DNA of 54,344 bases from Pseudomonadota bacterium. GTDB lineage: Bacteria > Pseudomonadota > Gammaproteobacteria > Burkholderiales > Thiobacillaceae. The stretch is from NCBI GenBank assembly GCA_021848725.1, contig JAJZTS010000011.1, positions 1 to 54,344 on the forward strand, read 5' to 3'. The notes under the pieces are model-generated. The model saw nothing but the letters and a program-made list of their open reading frames with translations. It did no database searches and was not told the origin of the DNA. This document shows, piece by piece, positions 17,962 through 29,248 of the stretch; position 1 is the stretch's first letter; the number at the start of each line of letters is the position of its first letter. The translations under genes were made by a program, and so were the position numbers.

Positions 17962-18672
17962 TTGGCGGATAAGACACATATCCTGGTGGTGGACGACGAT
18001 GCCGGCATTCGCGAGCTGCTGGCGGAGTATCTCGTCCAACAAGGCTATGCCGTAAGCATGGCGGCGGACGGGGCCGAGCTGGATGCGCGGCTTCGGGAGG
18101 CCGTGCCCGACCTGGTGGTGATGGACCTGATGCTGCCCGGCGAAGACGGGCTGACCCTGACCCGCCGACTCAAGGCCGCACATAACCTGCCGGTCATCAT
18201 GTTGTCGGCGCGCGGCGAGGATGTGGACCGCATTGTCGGGCTGGAAGTAGGGGCCGACGACTATCTGGCCAAGCCGTTCAATCCGCGCGAATTGCTGGCG
18301 CGTATCCGCGCCGTCATGCGGCGCGGGGAGGCGCAGGGCAATCAGGCGGCGCGGCAAGAGGGCTTGGCGAGCTTCGGTCCATTCACCCTCGACTTGCTGG
18401 GCCAAAGCCTGAGCCGGGACGGCGTGGAGGTGGTGCTGACCCAGGCCGAGTTCGCCTTGCTCAAGGTCTTCGTCGAACACCCGAATCGCCCCTTGTCGCG
18501 CGACCAGATCGTGGAGTGGCTGAAGGGTTTCGAGCGCGATGCCTTCGACCGCTCCATCGACGTGCGCGTGACCCGCCTGCGCAAGAAGATCGAGGCGGAT
18601 CCGGCCAACCCGGCCTATATCCGCACGGTATGGGGCCAGGGCTATTTATTTTCGCCAAAGGGCAAGCTTTGA
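17962..18672 (+). CDS. ompR: OmpR-family response regulator
   Basis: A DNA-binding two-component regulator of 236 aa. The receiver domain (about 5-118) has the acidic pocket VVDDD, phospho-acceptor Asp in VVMDLMLPGEDG, the conserved Ser in MLSARGED and Lys in LAKPFNPRE. A winged-helix domain (about 140-232) ends IRTVWGQGYLFSPKG. TTG at 17962 is chosen because GGAGAG lies 5 nt upstream and the protein then starts KTHILVVDDD like the family. Its stop overlaps the kinase start as TTGA. The sequence is OmpR-like, but the neighbouring CpxP-like gene means a Cpx-type role is also possible. Confidence 0.9.
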   Translation: MADKTHILVVDDDAGIRELLAEYLVQQGYAVSMAADGAELDARLREAVPDLVVMDLMLPGEDGLTLTRRLKAAHNLPVIMLSARGEDVDRIVGLEVGADDYLAKPFNPRELLARIRAVMRRGEAQGNQAARQEGLASFGPFTLDLLGQSLSRDGVEVVLTQAEFALLKVFVEHPNRPLSRDQIVEWLKGFERDAFDRSIDVRVTRLRKKIEADPANPAYIRTVWGQGYLFSPKGKL

Positions 18673-20036
18673 CCTGGAAACCTCGGCCGTGGCTGATGCC
18701 GACGGAGTCGGCGTTAAGCCGCATCTCGGCGGCCCTGGCCAAACCGATGCCCCGCACCCTGTTCGGCCGTACCGCTGCCGCCCTGCTGGCGGGTTTTTCC
18801 GTTTTCCAGCTGGCGGCCTTGGTGGCGGTCTGGTTTGCGGTGATCGAGCCGTTGGCCCAGCGTTCGGCCGAAGAGCTGGCCGCGCGCATCGTGCTGGCCG
18901 CGCAGACCTGGGTGGAATTGCCGCCGGAAACGCGAGGCGATTATGAGGTGGAGCTGGCCTTGCACCATGAGCTGGAGTTGGGTGCAGTGCGCGAACCCTT
19001 GGCCGAGCTGGAAGCGCGGAGCTTTTTCGGCGATCGCTTGGAACCGATCCTGTCTCGGCGCACGGGTCAAACCATCCAACTCAAGCAAGGCCCCGATCCC
19101 GCTTGGTCGTGGGTAGAGGTTCGCTTGGCCGGCAATCTCCTGCGGATCGGTTTTCTGAAAGATCGCTATCAGCTGCGGGCGCCGCTGACCGCGGCCGGCC
19201 TCTTGCTCATCGGCGCCTTGTTGACCGCGTTGATGGCGCTGCTGATGGTGCGCCGCACCGCCGTGCGGCTCAAACGTTTGGCCGCGTCGGCGGCCGAGGT
19301 GGGCCAAGGGCGCCTGCCGGCCTTGTTGCCGGAGACCGGCGCGGAAGAATGGCAGCAGTTGACCCGTGCCTTCAATCGGATGGCGGCCGAGGTGCAAGCC
19401 TTATTGGAGAACCGGACCACCCTGCTGGCCGGTATTTCGCACGACTTGCGTACACCCTTGACGCGCCTACACCTGGCCTTGTCGATGTTGGAAGGAGCGG
19501 ATGCCAAGCAGGTCCAGCGCATGGAGGGCGACCTGGCCGAGATCGATCGCCTGATCGGCGCGATGCTGGCCTTCGCCCGCGCTCTACAGATGGAGGTTCC
19601 GAAAACGCTGGATTTGGCCGAGCTGTTGGCCGATCTGGCTCAAGCCGCCAGCGAACCGGGACGGGTGAGGCGTTCAGCGGCCGACGCTTGTGTAGTCAAG
19701 GCCGGCGAGTTGGCCGTGCGCCGCATCGTCGGCAATCTGGTGGAAAATGCGCTGCGCTACGGCGAGGGCGGTCCGGTCGATCTGGTTTTGCTCTGCGGCG
19801 AGCACGAGGCGACCGTGCAGGTACTCGACCGCGGGCCCGGCATTCCGGCGGCCGAGCGCGAGGCGGTGTTCCGGCCGTTCTATCGCCTGGAACACTCGCG
19901 CTCGAAAAACGGCGGCGGCAGCGGGCTGGGCTTGGCCATCGCCAAACAATTGGCCGATGCCCACGGCTGGCGCATCGAACTGGCCGAGCGCGAGGGCGGC
20001 GGCCTGAGCGCCAGTCTGATCATCCCGAAGGCCTGA
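18669..20036 (+). CDS. envZ: EnvZ-type sensor histidine kinase
   Basis: An inner-membrane kinase of about 455 aa that should phosphorylate the regulator encoded just upstream. One membrane helix lies near 30-55 and a second near 175-195, enclosing a periplasmic loop of about 120 residues. HAMP follows (VRRTAVRLKRLAASAAEVGQG), then HisKA with the phospho-acceptor in GISHDLRTPLTRL, and HATPase_c with NLVENALRYGEGG, DRGPGIP and GSGLGLAIAKQ. TTG at 18669 has AAAGGG upstream and couples to the regulator stop; ATG at 18696 and 18747 are alternatives. Assigning EnvZ rather than another EnvZ-like kinase rests on similarity. Confidence 0.88.
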   Translation: MTWKPRPWLMPTESALSRISAALAKPMPRTLFGRTAAALLAGFSVFQLAALVAVWFAVIEPLAQRSAEELAARIVLAAQTWVELPPETRGDYEVELALHHELELGAVREPLAELEARSFFGDRLEPILSRRTGQTIQLKQGPDPAWSWVEVRLAGNLLRIGFLKDRYQLRAPLTAAGLLLIGALLTALMALLMVRRTAVRLKRLAASAAEVGQGRLPALLPETGAEEWQQLTRAFNRMAAEVQALLENRTTLLAGISHDLRTPLTRLHLALSMLEGADAKQVQRMEGDLAEIDRLIGAMLAFARALQMEVPKTLDLAELLADLAQAASEPGRVRRSAADACVVKAGELAVRRIVGNLVENALRYGEGGPVDLVLLCGEHEATVQVLDRGPGIPAAEREAVFRPFYRLEHSRSKNGGGSGLGLAIAKQLADAHGWRIELAEREGGGLSASLIIPKA

Positions 20037-20087
20037 GCGGGTTTTGCGGCCGCGGGAGATTCCCCCCCGGTTTCGGCGTGGGAATCC

Positions 20088-20095
20088 TGTAAAAT
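20088..20095 (+). promoter_or_regulatory. Possible -10 element for glyQ
   Basis: TGTAAAAT (20088-20095) contains TAAAAT, five of six bases of the -10 consensus, about 34 nt before the glyQ ATG. No good -35 hexamer is visible at the right distance, so this is tentative. Confidence 0.3.
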
Positions 20096-20128
20096 CGCCG
20101 GTTCGACCAACCTGCGAAGCCAAGTTTC

Positions 20129-21046
20129 ATGCTTTTCTTCCAAGACATCATCCTCAAGCTGCAGGCCTACTGGGGCGACAAGGGCTGCGCCCTGCTGCAG
20201 CCCTACGACATGGAGGTCGGCGCCGGCACCAGTCATACCGCGACCTTCCTGCGCGCGATCGGCCCCGAGCCGTGGAAGGCGGCCTATGTTCAGCCCAGCC
20301 GTCGGCCCAAGGACGGCCGCTATGGCGACAACCCCAACCGCTTGCAGCACTACTACCAGTTCCAGGTGGTGCTGAAACCGGCACCGGAAAACATCCTGGA
20401 GCTGTATCTCGGTTCGCTCGAGGCCCTCGGCTTCGACCTCAAGACCAACGACATCCGCTTCGTCGAGGACGACTGGGAGAACCCGACCCTGGGCGCCTGG
20501 GGCCTGGGTTGGGAGGTCTGGCTGAACGGCATGGAGGTGACCCAGTTCACCTATTTCCAGCAGGTCGGCGGTATCGACTGCAAGCCGATCACCGGCGAGA
20601 TTACCTACGGCCTGGAGCGTCTGGCCATGTACCTGCAGGGCGTCGAGAACGTGTTCGACTTGCAGTGGACCGAAGGCCTGGCCTATCGCGACGTCTACCA
20701 CCAGAACGAGGTTGAGCAGTCGACTTACAACTTCGAGCACAGCGACGTCGAGTTCCTGCTCGGCGCCTTCAATGCGTACGAGCGCCAGGCCAAGCATCTG
20801 ATGGAACAGCGCTTGGCGCTGCCGGCCTATGAGCAGGTGTTGAAGACCGCGCACACCTTCAATCTGCTCGACGCCCGCGGCGCGATCTCGGTCACCGAAC
20901 GTGCCGCCTATATCGGCCGCATCCGCAACCTGGCGCGCAGCGTGGCGCAGAGCTACCTCGATTCGCGCGCCCGGCTCGGCTTCCCGATGGCGCCGAAGGC
21001 CTGGGCCGACGAGGTGCTGGCGAAGATCGCGGAGAAGACGGCATGA
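20129..21046 (+). CDS. glyQ: Glycine--tRNA ligase alpha subunit
   Basis: GlyQ holds the catalytic site of the bacterial alpha2beta2 glycyl-tRNA synthetase. The 305-aa protein shows the class II motifs in the family form: [40 protein letters not shown], and [17 protein letters not shown]. It starts [18 protein letters not shown], as expected. It lies 102 bp before glyS, a gap occupied by a nested inverted repeat. Confidence 0.98.
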   Translation: MLFFQDIILKLQAYWGDKGCALLQPYDMEVGAGTSHTATFLRAIGPEPWKAAYVQPSRRPKDGRYGDNPNRLQHYYQFQVVLKPAPENILELYLGSLEALGFDLKTNDIRFVEDDWENPTLGAWGLGWEVWLNGMEVTQFTYFQQVGGIDCKPITGEITYGLERLAMYLQGVENVFDLQWTEGLAYRDVYHQNEVEQSTYNFEHSDVEFLLGAFNAYERQAKHLMEQRLALPAYEQVLKTAHTFNLLDARGAISVTERAAYIGRIRNLARSVAQSYLDSRARLGFPMAPKAWADEVLAKIAEKTA

Positions 21047-21065
21047 ATGCAGCTGCAATTCAGGG

Positions 21066-21138
21066 CGTCATTCCCGCGAAAGCGGGAATCCAGACGGCAT
21101 CGAAAAATACATGGATTCCCGCTTTCGCGGGAATGACG
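21066..21138. repeat. Nested inverted repeat between glyQ and glyS
   Basis: Two 27-bp arms (21066-21092 and 21112-21138) are perfect reverse complements around a 19-nt spacer. Each arm contains its own hairpin of form ATTCCC-N8-GGGAAT (21070-21089 and 21115-21134), the shape of the neisserial dRS3/NIME repeat and of REP-like elements in other proteobacteria. The element fills most of the glyQ-glyS gap and ends 10 bp before the glyS ATG, so it could form RNA structure between the two subunits' coding regions. Confidence 0.85.
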
Positions 21139-21148
21139 GGGTTTGGGT

Positions 21149-23254
21149 ATGTCCAGTAAGAATTTATTGGTTGAACTGTTCGTTGAAGAACTGCCGCCCA
21201 AGGCACTGAAGAAACTGGGCGAGGTCTTCGCCGGCACGCTGGCCGAATCGCTCAAGGCGCAAGGTCTGAGCAATGCCGACGGCGCGGTCACGCCCTATGC
21301 CTCGCCGCGCCGGTTGGCGGTGCATGTCACGAATGTCTTGGCCCAGGCCGCCGACAAGCCGGTTTCGCACAAGCTGATGCCGGTCAGCGTCGGCCTCGAC
21401 GCCAACGGCCAGGCCACGCCGGCCTTGCTGAAGAAGCTGGCCGCGCTGGGCCTGGATGCCGCTGTGGTGCCGCAATTGAAGCGCGCGCCCGACGGCAAGG
21501 CCGAGGCCCTGTTCTTCGACAGCACGGCGAAAGGCGCCTTGTTGGCCGATGGTTTGCAAAAGGCGCTGGACGAGGCGATCGCCAAGCTGCCGATCCCGAA
21601 GGTGATGACCTATCAACTGGCCGACGGCTGGGACACGGTCAACTTCGTCCGCCCGGTGCACGGTCTGGTCGCGCTGCATGGCGCCGAGGTGGTGCCGCTG
21701 TCGGTACTCGGCCTCACCGCCGGGCGCACGACCCAGGGCCATCGCTTCGAGGCGAAGTCCGCTTCGGTCAGCTTGAAGGACGCCGACAGCTATGCCGCGC
21801 AGATGGCGGACGAGGGCGCGGTGATCGCCAGCTTCGAGGCGCGCCGGGCCGAGATCGCTCGCCAGTTGCAGGATGCCGCGGCCAAGGTCGGCGGTGGGGT
21901 GAAGGCCATTGAGGATGAGGCACTGCTCGACGAAGTGACCGCCCTGGTCGAGCGGCCCAACGTCTTGGTCGGTCGCTTCGACGAGGCCTTCCTGCAAGTG
22001 CCGCAGGAGTGTTTGATCCTGACGATGAAGGCGAACCAGAAATATTTCCCGCTGCTCGACGCGGCCGGCAAGCTGAGCAACCGGTTCCTGATCGTGTCCA
22101 ACATCTCGCCGGCCGACCCGTCGAAAGTGATCGGCGGCAACGAGCGCGTGGTGCGCCCGCGCCTGGCCGACGCCAAGTTCTTCTTCGACCAGGACCGCAA
22201 GCAGAAGCTGGCGGCGCGGGTGCCGCGCCTGGACAATGTGGTCTATCACAACAAGCTCGGCAGCCAGGGCGAACGGGTGAAACGCTTGGTCAAGCTGGCC
22301 GGTGGCATCGCCCTCATGCTCCGTGCCGACGAGGCGCTGGCCGAGCGCGCCGCGCTGCTGGCCAAGGCCGATCTGCTGACCGACATGGTCGGCGAGTTTC
22401 CCGAGTTGCAGGGCATCATGGGCCGCTATTACGCCTTGCACGACGGCGAGCCGGCCGAGGTGGCCGCTGCGGTGGAAAGTCACTACCAGCCCAAGTTCGC
22501 CGGCGATGCACTGCCGGAGGGCAACGTCGCGCTGAGCGTGGCCCTGGCCGATAGGCTGGACACCCTGGTCGGCATCTTCGGCATCGGCCTGACGCCGACC
22601 GGCGACAAGGACCCTTTCGCCTTGCGCCGCGCCGCGCTCGGCGTGCTGCGCATCCTGATGGAGCGCGCATTGCCGCTCGATCTGATGGAACTGCTGGAAC
22701 TGGCCCGCACCGGTTTCGCGCCGGGCCAGGTGGCCGACAGCGTCGCGCTCGACGTGTTCCAGTTCATGCTGGAGCGCCTGCGCGGCGTCTTGCGCGAGGC
22801 GGCGGCGGTGGATGAGGTCGAAGCGGTGGTGACGCAACAGCCCCGCCGCATCGACCATGTGCCGGCGCGGCTGGCCGCCGTGCGCGAGTTCCGCGCCTTG
22901 CCCGAGGCGGAGGCCCTGGCCGCCGCCAACAAGCGCATCCAAAACATCCTGAAGAAGACCGCGGCCGTGGCCGACACGGTGGAGGCGACGCTGTTGCAGG
23001 AAGGCGCCGAGCGCGCGCTGTATGAGCAATTGCTCGCGGTGCGGCCGCAGGTGGACGCGGCGCTGGCCAACCTGGATTACACGGCGGCGCTCAAGGCCCT
23101 GGCCGGCCTCCGCGCGGCGGTGGATTGCTTCTTCGACGAGGTGATGGTGATGGTGGACGAGCCGCTGGTGCGGAACAACCGCCTGGCCTTGTTGACCGGA
23201 TTGGCCTCGACGATGAACAGCGTGGCCGACATCGGTCAATTGTCGAGCCGTTAA
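21149..23254 (+). CDS. glyS: Glycine--tRNA ligase beta subunit
   Basis: GlyS is the tRNA-binding beta subunit partner of GlyQ. The 701-aa protein begins [19 protein letters not shown] and contains the family signatures [30 protein letters not shown] and [20 protein letters not shown], ending with an anticodon-binding DALR-like region ([15 protein letters not shown]). ATG at 21149 is preferred over TTG at 21143. A very long antisense open frame opposite it is a GC-skew artefact. Confidence 0.98.
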   Translation: MSSKNLLVELFVEELPPKALKKLGEVFAGTLAESLKAQGLSNADGAVTPYASPRRLAVHVTNVLAQAADKPVSHKLMPVSVGLDANGQATPALLKKLAALGLDAAVVPQLKRAPDGKAEALFFDSTAKGALLADGLQKALDEAIAKLPIPKVMTYQLADGWDTVNFVRPVHGLVALHGAEVVPLSVLGLTAGRTTQGHRFEAKSASVSLKDADSYAAQMADEGAVIASFEARRAEIARQLQDAAAKVGGGVKAIEDEALLDEVTALVERPNVLVGRFDEAFLQVPQECLILTMKANQKYFPLLDAAGKLSNRFLIVSNISPADPSKVIGGNERVVRPRLADAKFFFDQDRKQKLAARVPRLDNVVYHNKLGSQGERVKRLVKLAGGIALMLRADEALAERAALLAKADLLTDMVGEFPELQGIMGRYYALHDGEPAEVAAAVESHYQPKFAGDALPEGNVALSVALADRLDTLVGIFGIGLTPTGDKDPFALRRAALGVLRILMERALPLDLMELLELARTGFAPGQVADSVALDVFQFMLERLRGVLREAAAVDEVEAVVTQQPRRIDHVPARLAAVREFRALPEAEALAAANKRIQNILKKTAAVADTVEATLLQEGAERALYEQLLAVRPQVDAALANLDYTAALKALAGLRAAVDCFFDEVMVMVDEPLVRNNRLALLTGLASTMNSVADIGQLSSR

Positions 23255-23270
23255 GCCACCGGGCTAAGCC

Positions 23271-24467
23271 ATGCCAGCCGAACGGGACTACCGAATATCG
23301 CGCTGGACTGCGGAATTTGCCGACTCGGCGACCGAGGCCGATTTCCGCAAGGCCATCGAGGCGGCATGGGCGCGCGCCACGCGCATCGCGATGGCGGTGG
23401 CCGCCCTGGTTTTCTTTGCCTTCACGCTGACCGATTACCTCAATATGGGGACGAGCCAGCAGTATGCAGTCGTCTTCTTGACCCGGCTCGGCATCAGCCT
23501 GTTTGGCCTGGCAGCGGCCTTCTATGCCAAACGTTTTGCCGTCTGGCTGGTTAACGGGACCATCCCTACCGTGGTCGTATTCACGGCACTGTGCGCCTTC
23601 GTCTTGATCGCACCCTATCGCGGCCTGACGCCCGGCTGGCTCGGCATGAGCATGATGACCATGCTGTTGGGCATCTACGTGTTTATCCCCAATCGGTTCA
23701 GCTTGTCCATTGCGCTGGGCCTGCTTGGCACGGCGGGCTTCTTGTGGCAGGTGGTCTTGCGCTATCCGATGGAGTGGAATTTCGCGATGAATTACCTGCT
23801 GCTCTTGGCGGTGACCAATCTACTCGGCGGCATCACGGTCTATCGCGTGAATTGGCAATTGCGCGAGCAATACATCTCGACCTTGACCCTGCGCGAGGCC
23901 AATACGCATTTGCAGCATGAGATTGGCACCCGCCAAGCCCTGGAGGCGCGGTTGCGCGACATCGCCTCGCTCGACGATCTGACCGGCATCGCCAATCGCC
24001 GCCAATTTTTCGAGCGGGCCGAACGCGAATTGGCCGCGGCGCAGCGGCGCGGCCAGAAGCTGTCGTTGCTGTTGCTGGACATCGACCATTTCCGGCAGAT
24101 CAACGACCGCTATGGCCATGTGCGCAGCGACGAGGTATTGCGTACCCTGGTCAGGGTCTGCCAGGGCTACTTGCAAGAAGGGGAGTGGCTTGCCCGCTTC
24201 GGCGGCGAAGAACTGGTCGCGGTATTGCCCCGGCTTGTTTGGGCCGAGGCCATCCGGCGCGCTGAAGACTTGCGCCAGGCCGTGGAACAGGCGCCGACCG
24301 AGCTGGCGGATGCCACCCTGACGTTCACGATCAGCATCGGCGTCGCCGAACTGCGGCCGGACGAGTCGCTCGGCATGTTGCTGCGCCGGGCCGATGCGGC
24401 CTTGAATACCGCAAAGGCGGAAGGGCGAAATCAGGTCAATGGGACGCCGGCTGCATTTCCCGCTTGA
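23271..24467 (+). CDS. Membrane-bound diguanylate cyclase (GGDEF)
   Basis: The 398-aa protein probably makes cyclic-di-GMP from GTP at the inner membrane. About six membrane helices (residues 40-200) are followed by a short coiled-coil linker and a GGDEF domain (about 225-390) beginning DDLTGIANRRQFFERAE with signature RFGGEEL. The substrate-side motif DIDHFRQINDRYGH is intact. The product-inhibition I-site (RxxD five residues before the signature) is missing: the region reads QEGEWLARFGGEEL. It sits between glyS and gmhB, 16 bp after the glyS stop, in an operon that in related bacteria usually lacks it. Confidence 0.9.
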   Translation: MPAERDYRISRWTAEFADSATEADFRKAIEAAWARATRIAMAVAALVFFAFTLTDYLNMGTSQQYAVVFLTRLGISLFGLAAAFYAKRFAVWLVNGTIPTVVVFTALCAFVLIAPYRGLTPGWLGMSMMTMLLGIYVFIPNRFSLSIALGLLGTAGFLWQVVLRYPMEWNFAMNYLLLLAVTNLLGGITVYRVNWQLREQYISTLTLREANTHLQHEIGTRQALEARLRDIASLDDLTGIANRRQFFERAERELAAAQRRGQKLSLLLLDIDHFRQINDRYGHVRSDEVLRTLVRVCQGYLQEGEWLARFGGEELVAVLPRLVWAEAIRRAEDLRQAVEQAPTELADATLTFTISIGVAELRPDESLGMLLRRADAALNTAKAEGRNQVNGTPAAFPA

Positions 24468-24524
24468 GCCTAGGCCATTCCGCGGCCAAAATAGGCCACG
24501 TACGCAGTCAGCCAAGCACCAGCC

Positions 24525-25064
24525 ATGAAACTTGTCATCCTGGATCGTGACGGAGTCATCAATTTCGACTCCGAGCAATTCATCAAGAGCCCCGATGAAT
24601 GGAAACCCATTCCCGGTAGTCTTGAGGCGATCGCCGCGCTGAACCAGGCAGGCTATCGGGTGGTGGTGGCCTCCAATCAGTCCGGCATCGGCCGCGGCCT
24701 GTTCGAAATGGCGACCTTGAACGCCATCCACGCGAAGATGCACAAGATGGTGGCGCAGGCGGGCGGCCGCATCGAGGCGATTTTTTTCTGCCCGCATCCG
24801 GCCGACTCCCGTTGCGCATGCCGTAAACCCAAGGCGGGGCTATTCGAGGAGATCGCCGCGCGTTACCACATGGATTTGAGCAACGTGCCCGCCATCGGCG
24901 ATTCGCTGCGCGACATCGAAGCCGCGATCGGGGCTGGGGCCAGGCCCATTCTGGTGCGTACCGGTAAGGGCGCAAAAACGTCCAGCAACGGCGATTTGCC
25001 GGCGAGCGTGCGCATCTTCGACAGCCTTGCCGCTGCCGCACGGGCGTTGATCGCCGAGTCATGA
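24525..25064 (+). CDS. gmhB: D-glycero-beta-D-manno-heptose-1,7-bisphosphate 7-phosphatase
   Basis: GmhB is a HAD-superfamily phosphatase in the synthesis of ADP-L-glycero-D-manno-heptose for the LPS inner core. The nucleophile motif is DRDGVINFDS at residues 7-16. The zinc loop FCPHPADSRCACRKP and the motif IGDSLRDIEAAIGAG are present. At 179 aa it has the family length. It overlaps plsC by 4 bp (ATGA). Confidence 0.95.
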   Translation: MKLVILDRDGVINFDSEQFIKSPDEWKPIPGSLEAIAALNQAGYRVVVASNQSGIGRGLFEMATLNAIHAKMHKMVAQAGGRIEAIFFCPHPADSRCACRKPKAGLFEEIAARYHMDLSNVPAIGDSLRDIEAAIGAGARPILVRTGKGAKTSSNGDLPASVRIFDSLAAAARALIAES

Positions 25065-25774
25065 TCTTTCTGCGTTGTGCCTTGTTCGCCGCGATCCAAG
25101 CGGTTACCACCGTCGTGTTCAGTTTTCTGATCTTGCTGGCGGCGCCGATCCCACGCTTACCGCGCTATCGGCTGATTACAGCTTGGGGTCGCTTCGTCAT
25201 CTGGCTGGCCCGCGTGCTGCTGGGCATACGCTACCGCATCGAAGGCCTGGAACACCTGCCTACGGTGCCGTCGGTCGTCTTGGCCAAGCACCAGTCGGCT
25301 TGGGAGACCATCGCCTTTCAGCAGATATTTCCGCCCTTGTCTTTCGTGTTGAAGCGCGAACTGCTGTTCATCCCATTCTTCGGCTGGGGCCTCGCGTTGT
25401 TCAGCCCGATCGCAATCGACCGCGCAGCCGGGCGCGAGGCCCTGAAACAGATCGAGGAACGCGGCAAGCAACGGCTGGATCAAGGTTTCTGGGTGTTGAT
25501 CTTCCCCGAGGGTACGCGCATGCCGCCGGGCGAGCGAGGCCGTTACCAGATCGGTGGCGCCTGGCTGGCGGCCAAGGCTGGCGTGCCGGCGGTGCCGGTC
25601 GCGCACAATGCCGGCGAGTTGTGGCCCAAGCATGCCTTCATCAAGTACCCGGGCACGATCACCGTACGCATCGGCCCGCCGATCGCGACCGCGGGGCGAA
25701 AGCCGGCCGAGGTGCTGGCCGAGACCGAGGCTTGGATCGAAGCGCAAATGGAGCAATTGCCGGGTGCGCGCTAG
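25061..25774 (+). CDS. plsC: 1-acyl-sn-glycerol-3-phosphate acyltransferase
   Basis: PlsC makes phosphatidic acid from lysophosphatidic acid at the inner membrane. The 237-aa protein has an N-terminal membrane helix (about 8-30), block I as KHQSAWET and block III as FPEGTRMPPGE. The usual catalytic HX4D is HX4E here (H77, E82), a variant I associate with a betaproteobacterial subgroup. It is translationally coupled to gmhB and to the following metalloprotease gene, so lipid and LPS supply are linked in one operon. Confidence 0.93.
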   Translation: MIFLRCALFAAIQAVTTVVFSFLILLAAPIPRLPRYRLITAWGRFVIWLARVLLGIRYRIEGLEHLPTVPSVVLAKHQSAWETIAFQQIFPPLSFVLKRELLFIPFFGWGLALFSPIAIDRAAGREALKQIEERGKQRLDQGFWVLIFPEGTRMPPGERGRYQIGGAWLAAKAGVPAVPVAHNAGELWPKHAFIKYPGTITVRIGPPIATAGRKPAEVLAETEAWIEAQMEQLPGAR

Positions 25775-26480
25775 ACCTATCCTACGCGAGATTGAGCAAG
25801 GCGAGCTGTGGTTGGGCGAGCGCCGGCTGGTCTATACCCTGAAACGCAGTTCCGCTCGCCGTACCTTGATGCTCAAGGTGAGCGAGGGCGGCGAGATCAC
25901 AGTCAATGCGCCGCTGCGCATGGCTTGGCGCCACATCGAGGCCTTCTTGAACCAACATGCCGACTGGATCAAGCAACGCCTGGAGCGGGCGAGTCGGCAG
26001 ACCTTTTGCTGGCGAGATGGCATCGAGTTGCCTTATCTCGGCAGCCTGCGCCGCTTGAGCATCGAACCGGCGGCCTTGCCCTTGGTATTTCCGCTGGCCG
26101 ATCGCATCCTGGTCGGTGGCGACGAAGGCCGTGCCGCCGTTCTAGTGACCGACTGGTATCGCAGCGAGGCGGCCCGGTTTTTGCGCGAGCGCTTGTCCGC
26201 GCATGTCGCTCGGGTCGATTATCCGATGCCCCGTTTTCGCCTGACCAACGCGACCAGCCGCTGGGGTAGCCTGTCGCCGACCGGCGTGTTGAGTCTGAAT
26301 TGGCGTTTGCTCAAGGCCAGCGAGGCTGAGATCGATTATGTGATCTGCCATGAGCTGGCACATATGCGGGTGCCCAATCATTCCAGCCGTTTTTGGCGCG
26401 AGGTTGCGGCCTTGTATCCGGGGTTCGAGGCGCCGAAGGCCAAACTTAGGCAAAACGCCGCGCTGTATTTTCAATTTTAG
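25764..26480 (+). CDS. YgjP-like (M48/DUF45) metallopeptidase
   Basis: A 238-aa putative zinc metalloprotease of the YgjP/WLM-like group. The active-site motif HELAH near residue 196 ([19 protein letters not shown]) has the third ligand region HSSRFW. The DUF45 hallmark [18 protein letters not shown] and YVICHELAH are clear. The start is GTG at 25764, overlapping plsC by 11 bp; a longer open frame upstream is only the plsC shadow. The cellular substrate is unknown. Confidence 0.88.
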   Translation: MRARPILREIEQGELWLGERRLVYTLKRSSARRTLMLKVSEGGEITVNAPLRMAWRHIEAFLNQHADWIKQRLERASRQTFCWRDGIELPYLGSLRRLSIEPAALPLVFPLADRILVGGDEGRAAVLVTDWYRSEAARFLRERLSAHVARVDYPMPRFRLTNATSRWGSLSPTGVLSLNWRLLKASEAEIDYVICHELAHMRVPNHSSRFWREVAALYPGFEAPKAKLRQNAALYFQF

Positions 26481-26500
26481 GGCCGATTGCAATCGGCCCT
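26479..26500. repeat. 22-bp perfect palindrome at the ygjP-like stop
   Basis: A perfect palindrome with arms AGGGCCGATTG and CAATCGGCCCT covers the last two bases of the upstream stop codon and lies 14 bp before gloA. No T-tract follows on either strand, so it is not a typical intrinsic terminator. It could be a REP-like unit or a protein-binding site. Confidence 0.6.
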
Positions 26501-26514
26501 TACAGGGGACAACC

Positions 26515-26906
26515 ATGCGCATGCTGCATACCATGCTGCGGGTCGGCGATTTGGATAAGTCGATCGCTTTCTATACCGAGGTGCTGGGCATGACGCTCCT
26601 GCGCCGCAAGGATTACCCGGACGGCAAGTTCACCCTGGCCTTCGTCGGTTACGGTGGCGAGGACGACCATACCGTATTGGAACTCACCTATAACTGGGGC
26701 GTGGAAAAGTATGAACTGGGTAACGCCTTCGGTCATATCGCCATCGAAGTGGGCGATGCCGAGCAAGCCTGCGCTGAAGTGCGCAACAGGGGCGGCAAGG
26801 TGGTGCGACCGGCAGGGCCGATGAAACACGGCAGCACGGTGATTGCCTTCGTCGAAGACCCCGACGGCTACAAGATCGAGTTCATCCAGAAGGGCACGCG
26901 CGGCGC

Positions 26907-26910
<4 letters not shown>
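26515..26910 (+). CDS. gloA: Lactoylglutathione lyase (glyoxalase I)
   Basis: GloA converts the methylglyoxal-glutathione hemithioacetal to S-lactoylglutathione. The 131-aa protein keeps the four metal ligands at the same numbers as the E. coli enzyme: H5, E56, H74 and E122. It starts [17 protein letters not shown], and AGGGGAC lies 4 nt before the ATG. It ends the gene run from glyQ and converges on the hybrid kinase gene with a 4-bp overlap. Confidence 0.97.
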
Positions 26911-29237
<2,327 letters not shown>

Positions 29238-29248
29238 GGCGATTGTCG

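Noticed and set aside
21164-23239. A 691-codon open frame on the minus strand opposite glyS
   Set aside because: It mirrors the codon-position bias of a GC-rich gene, has a low-complexity His/Gln/Arg composition and no recognisable domain; glyS is certain on the other strand.
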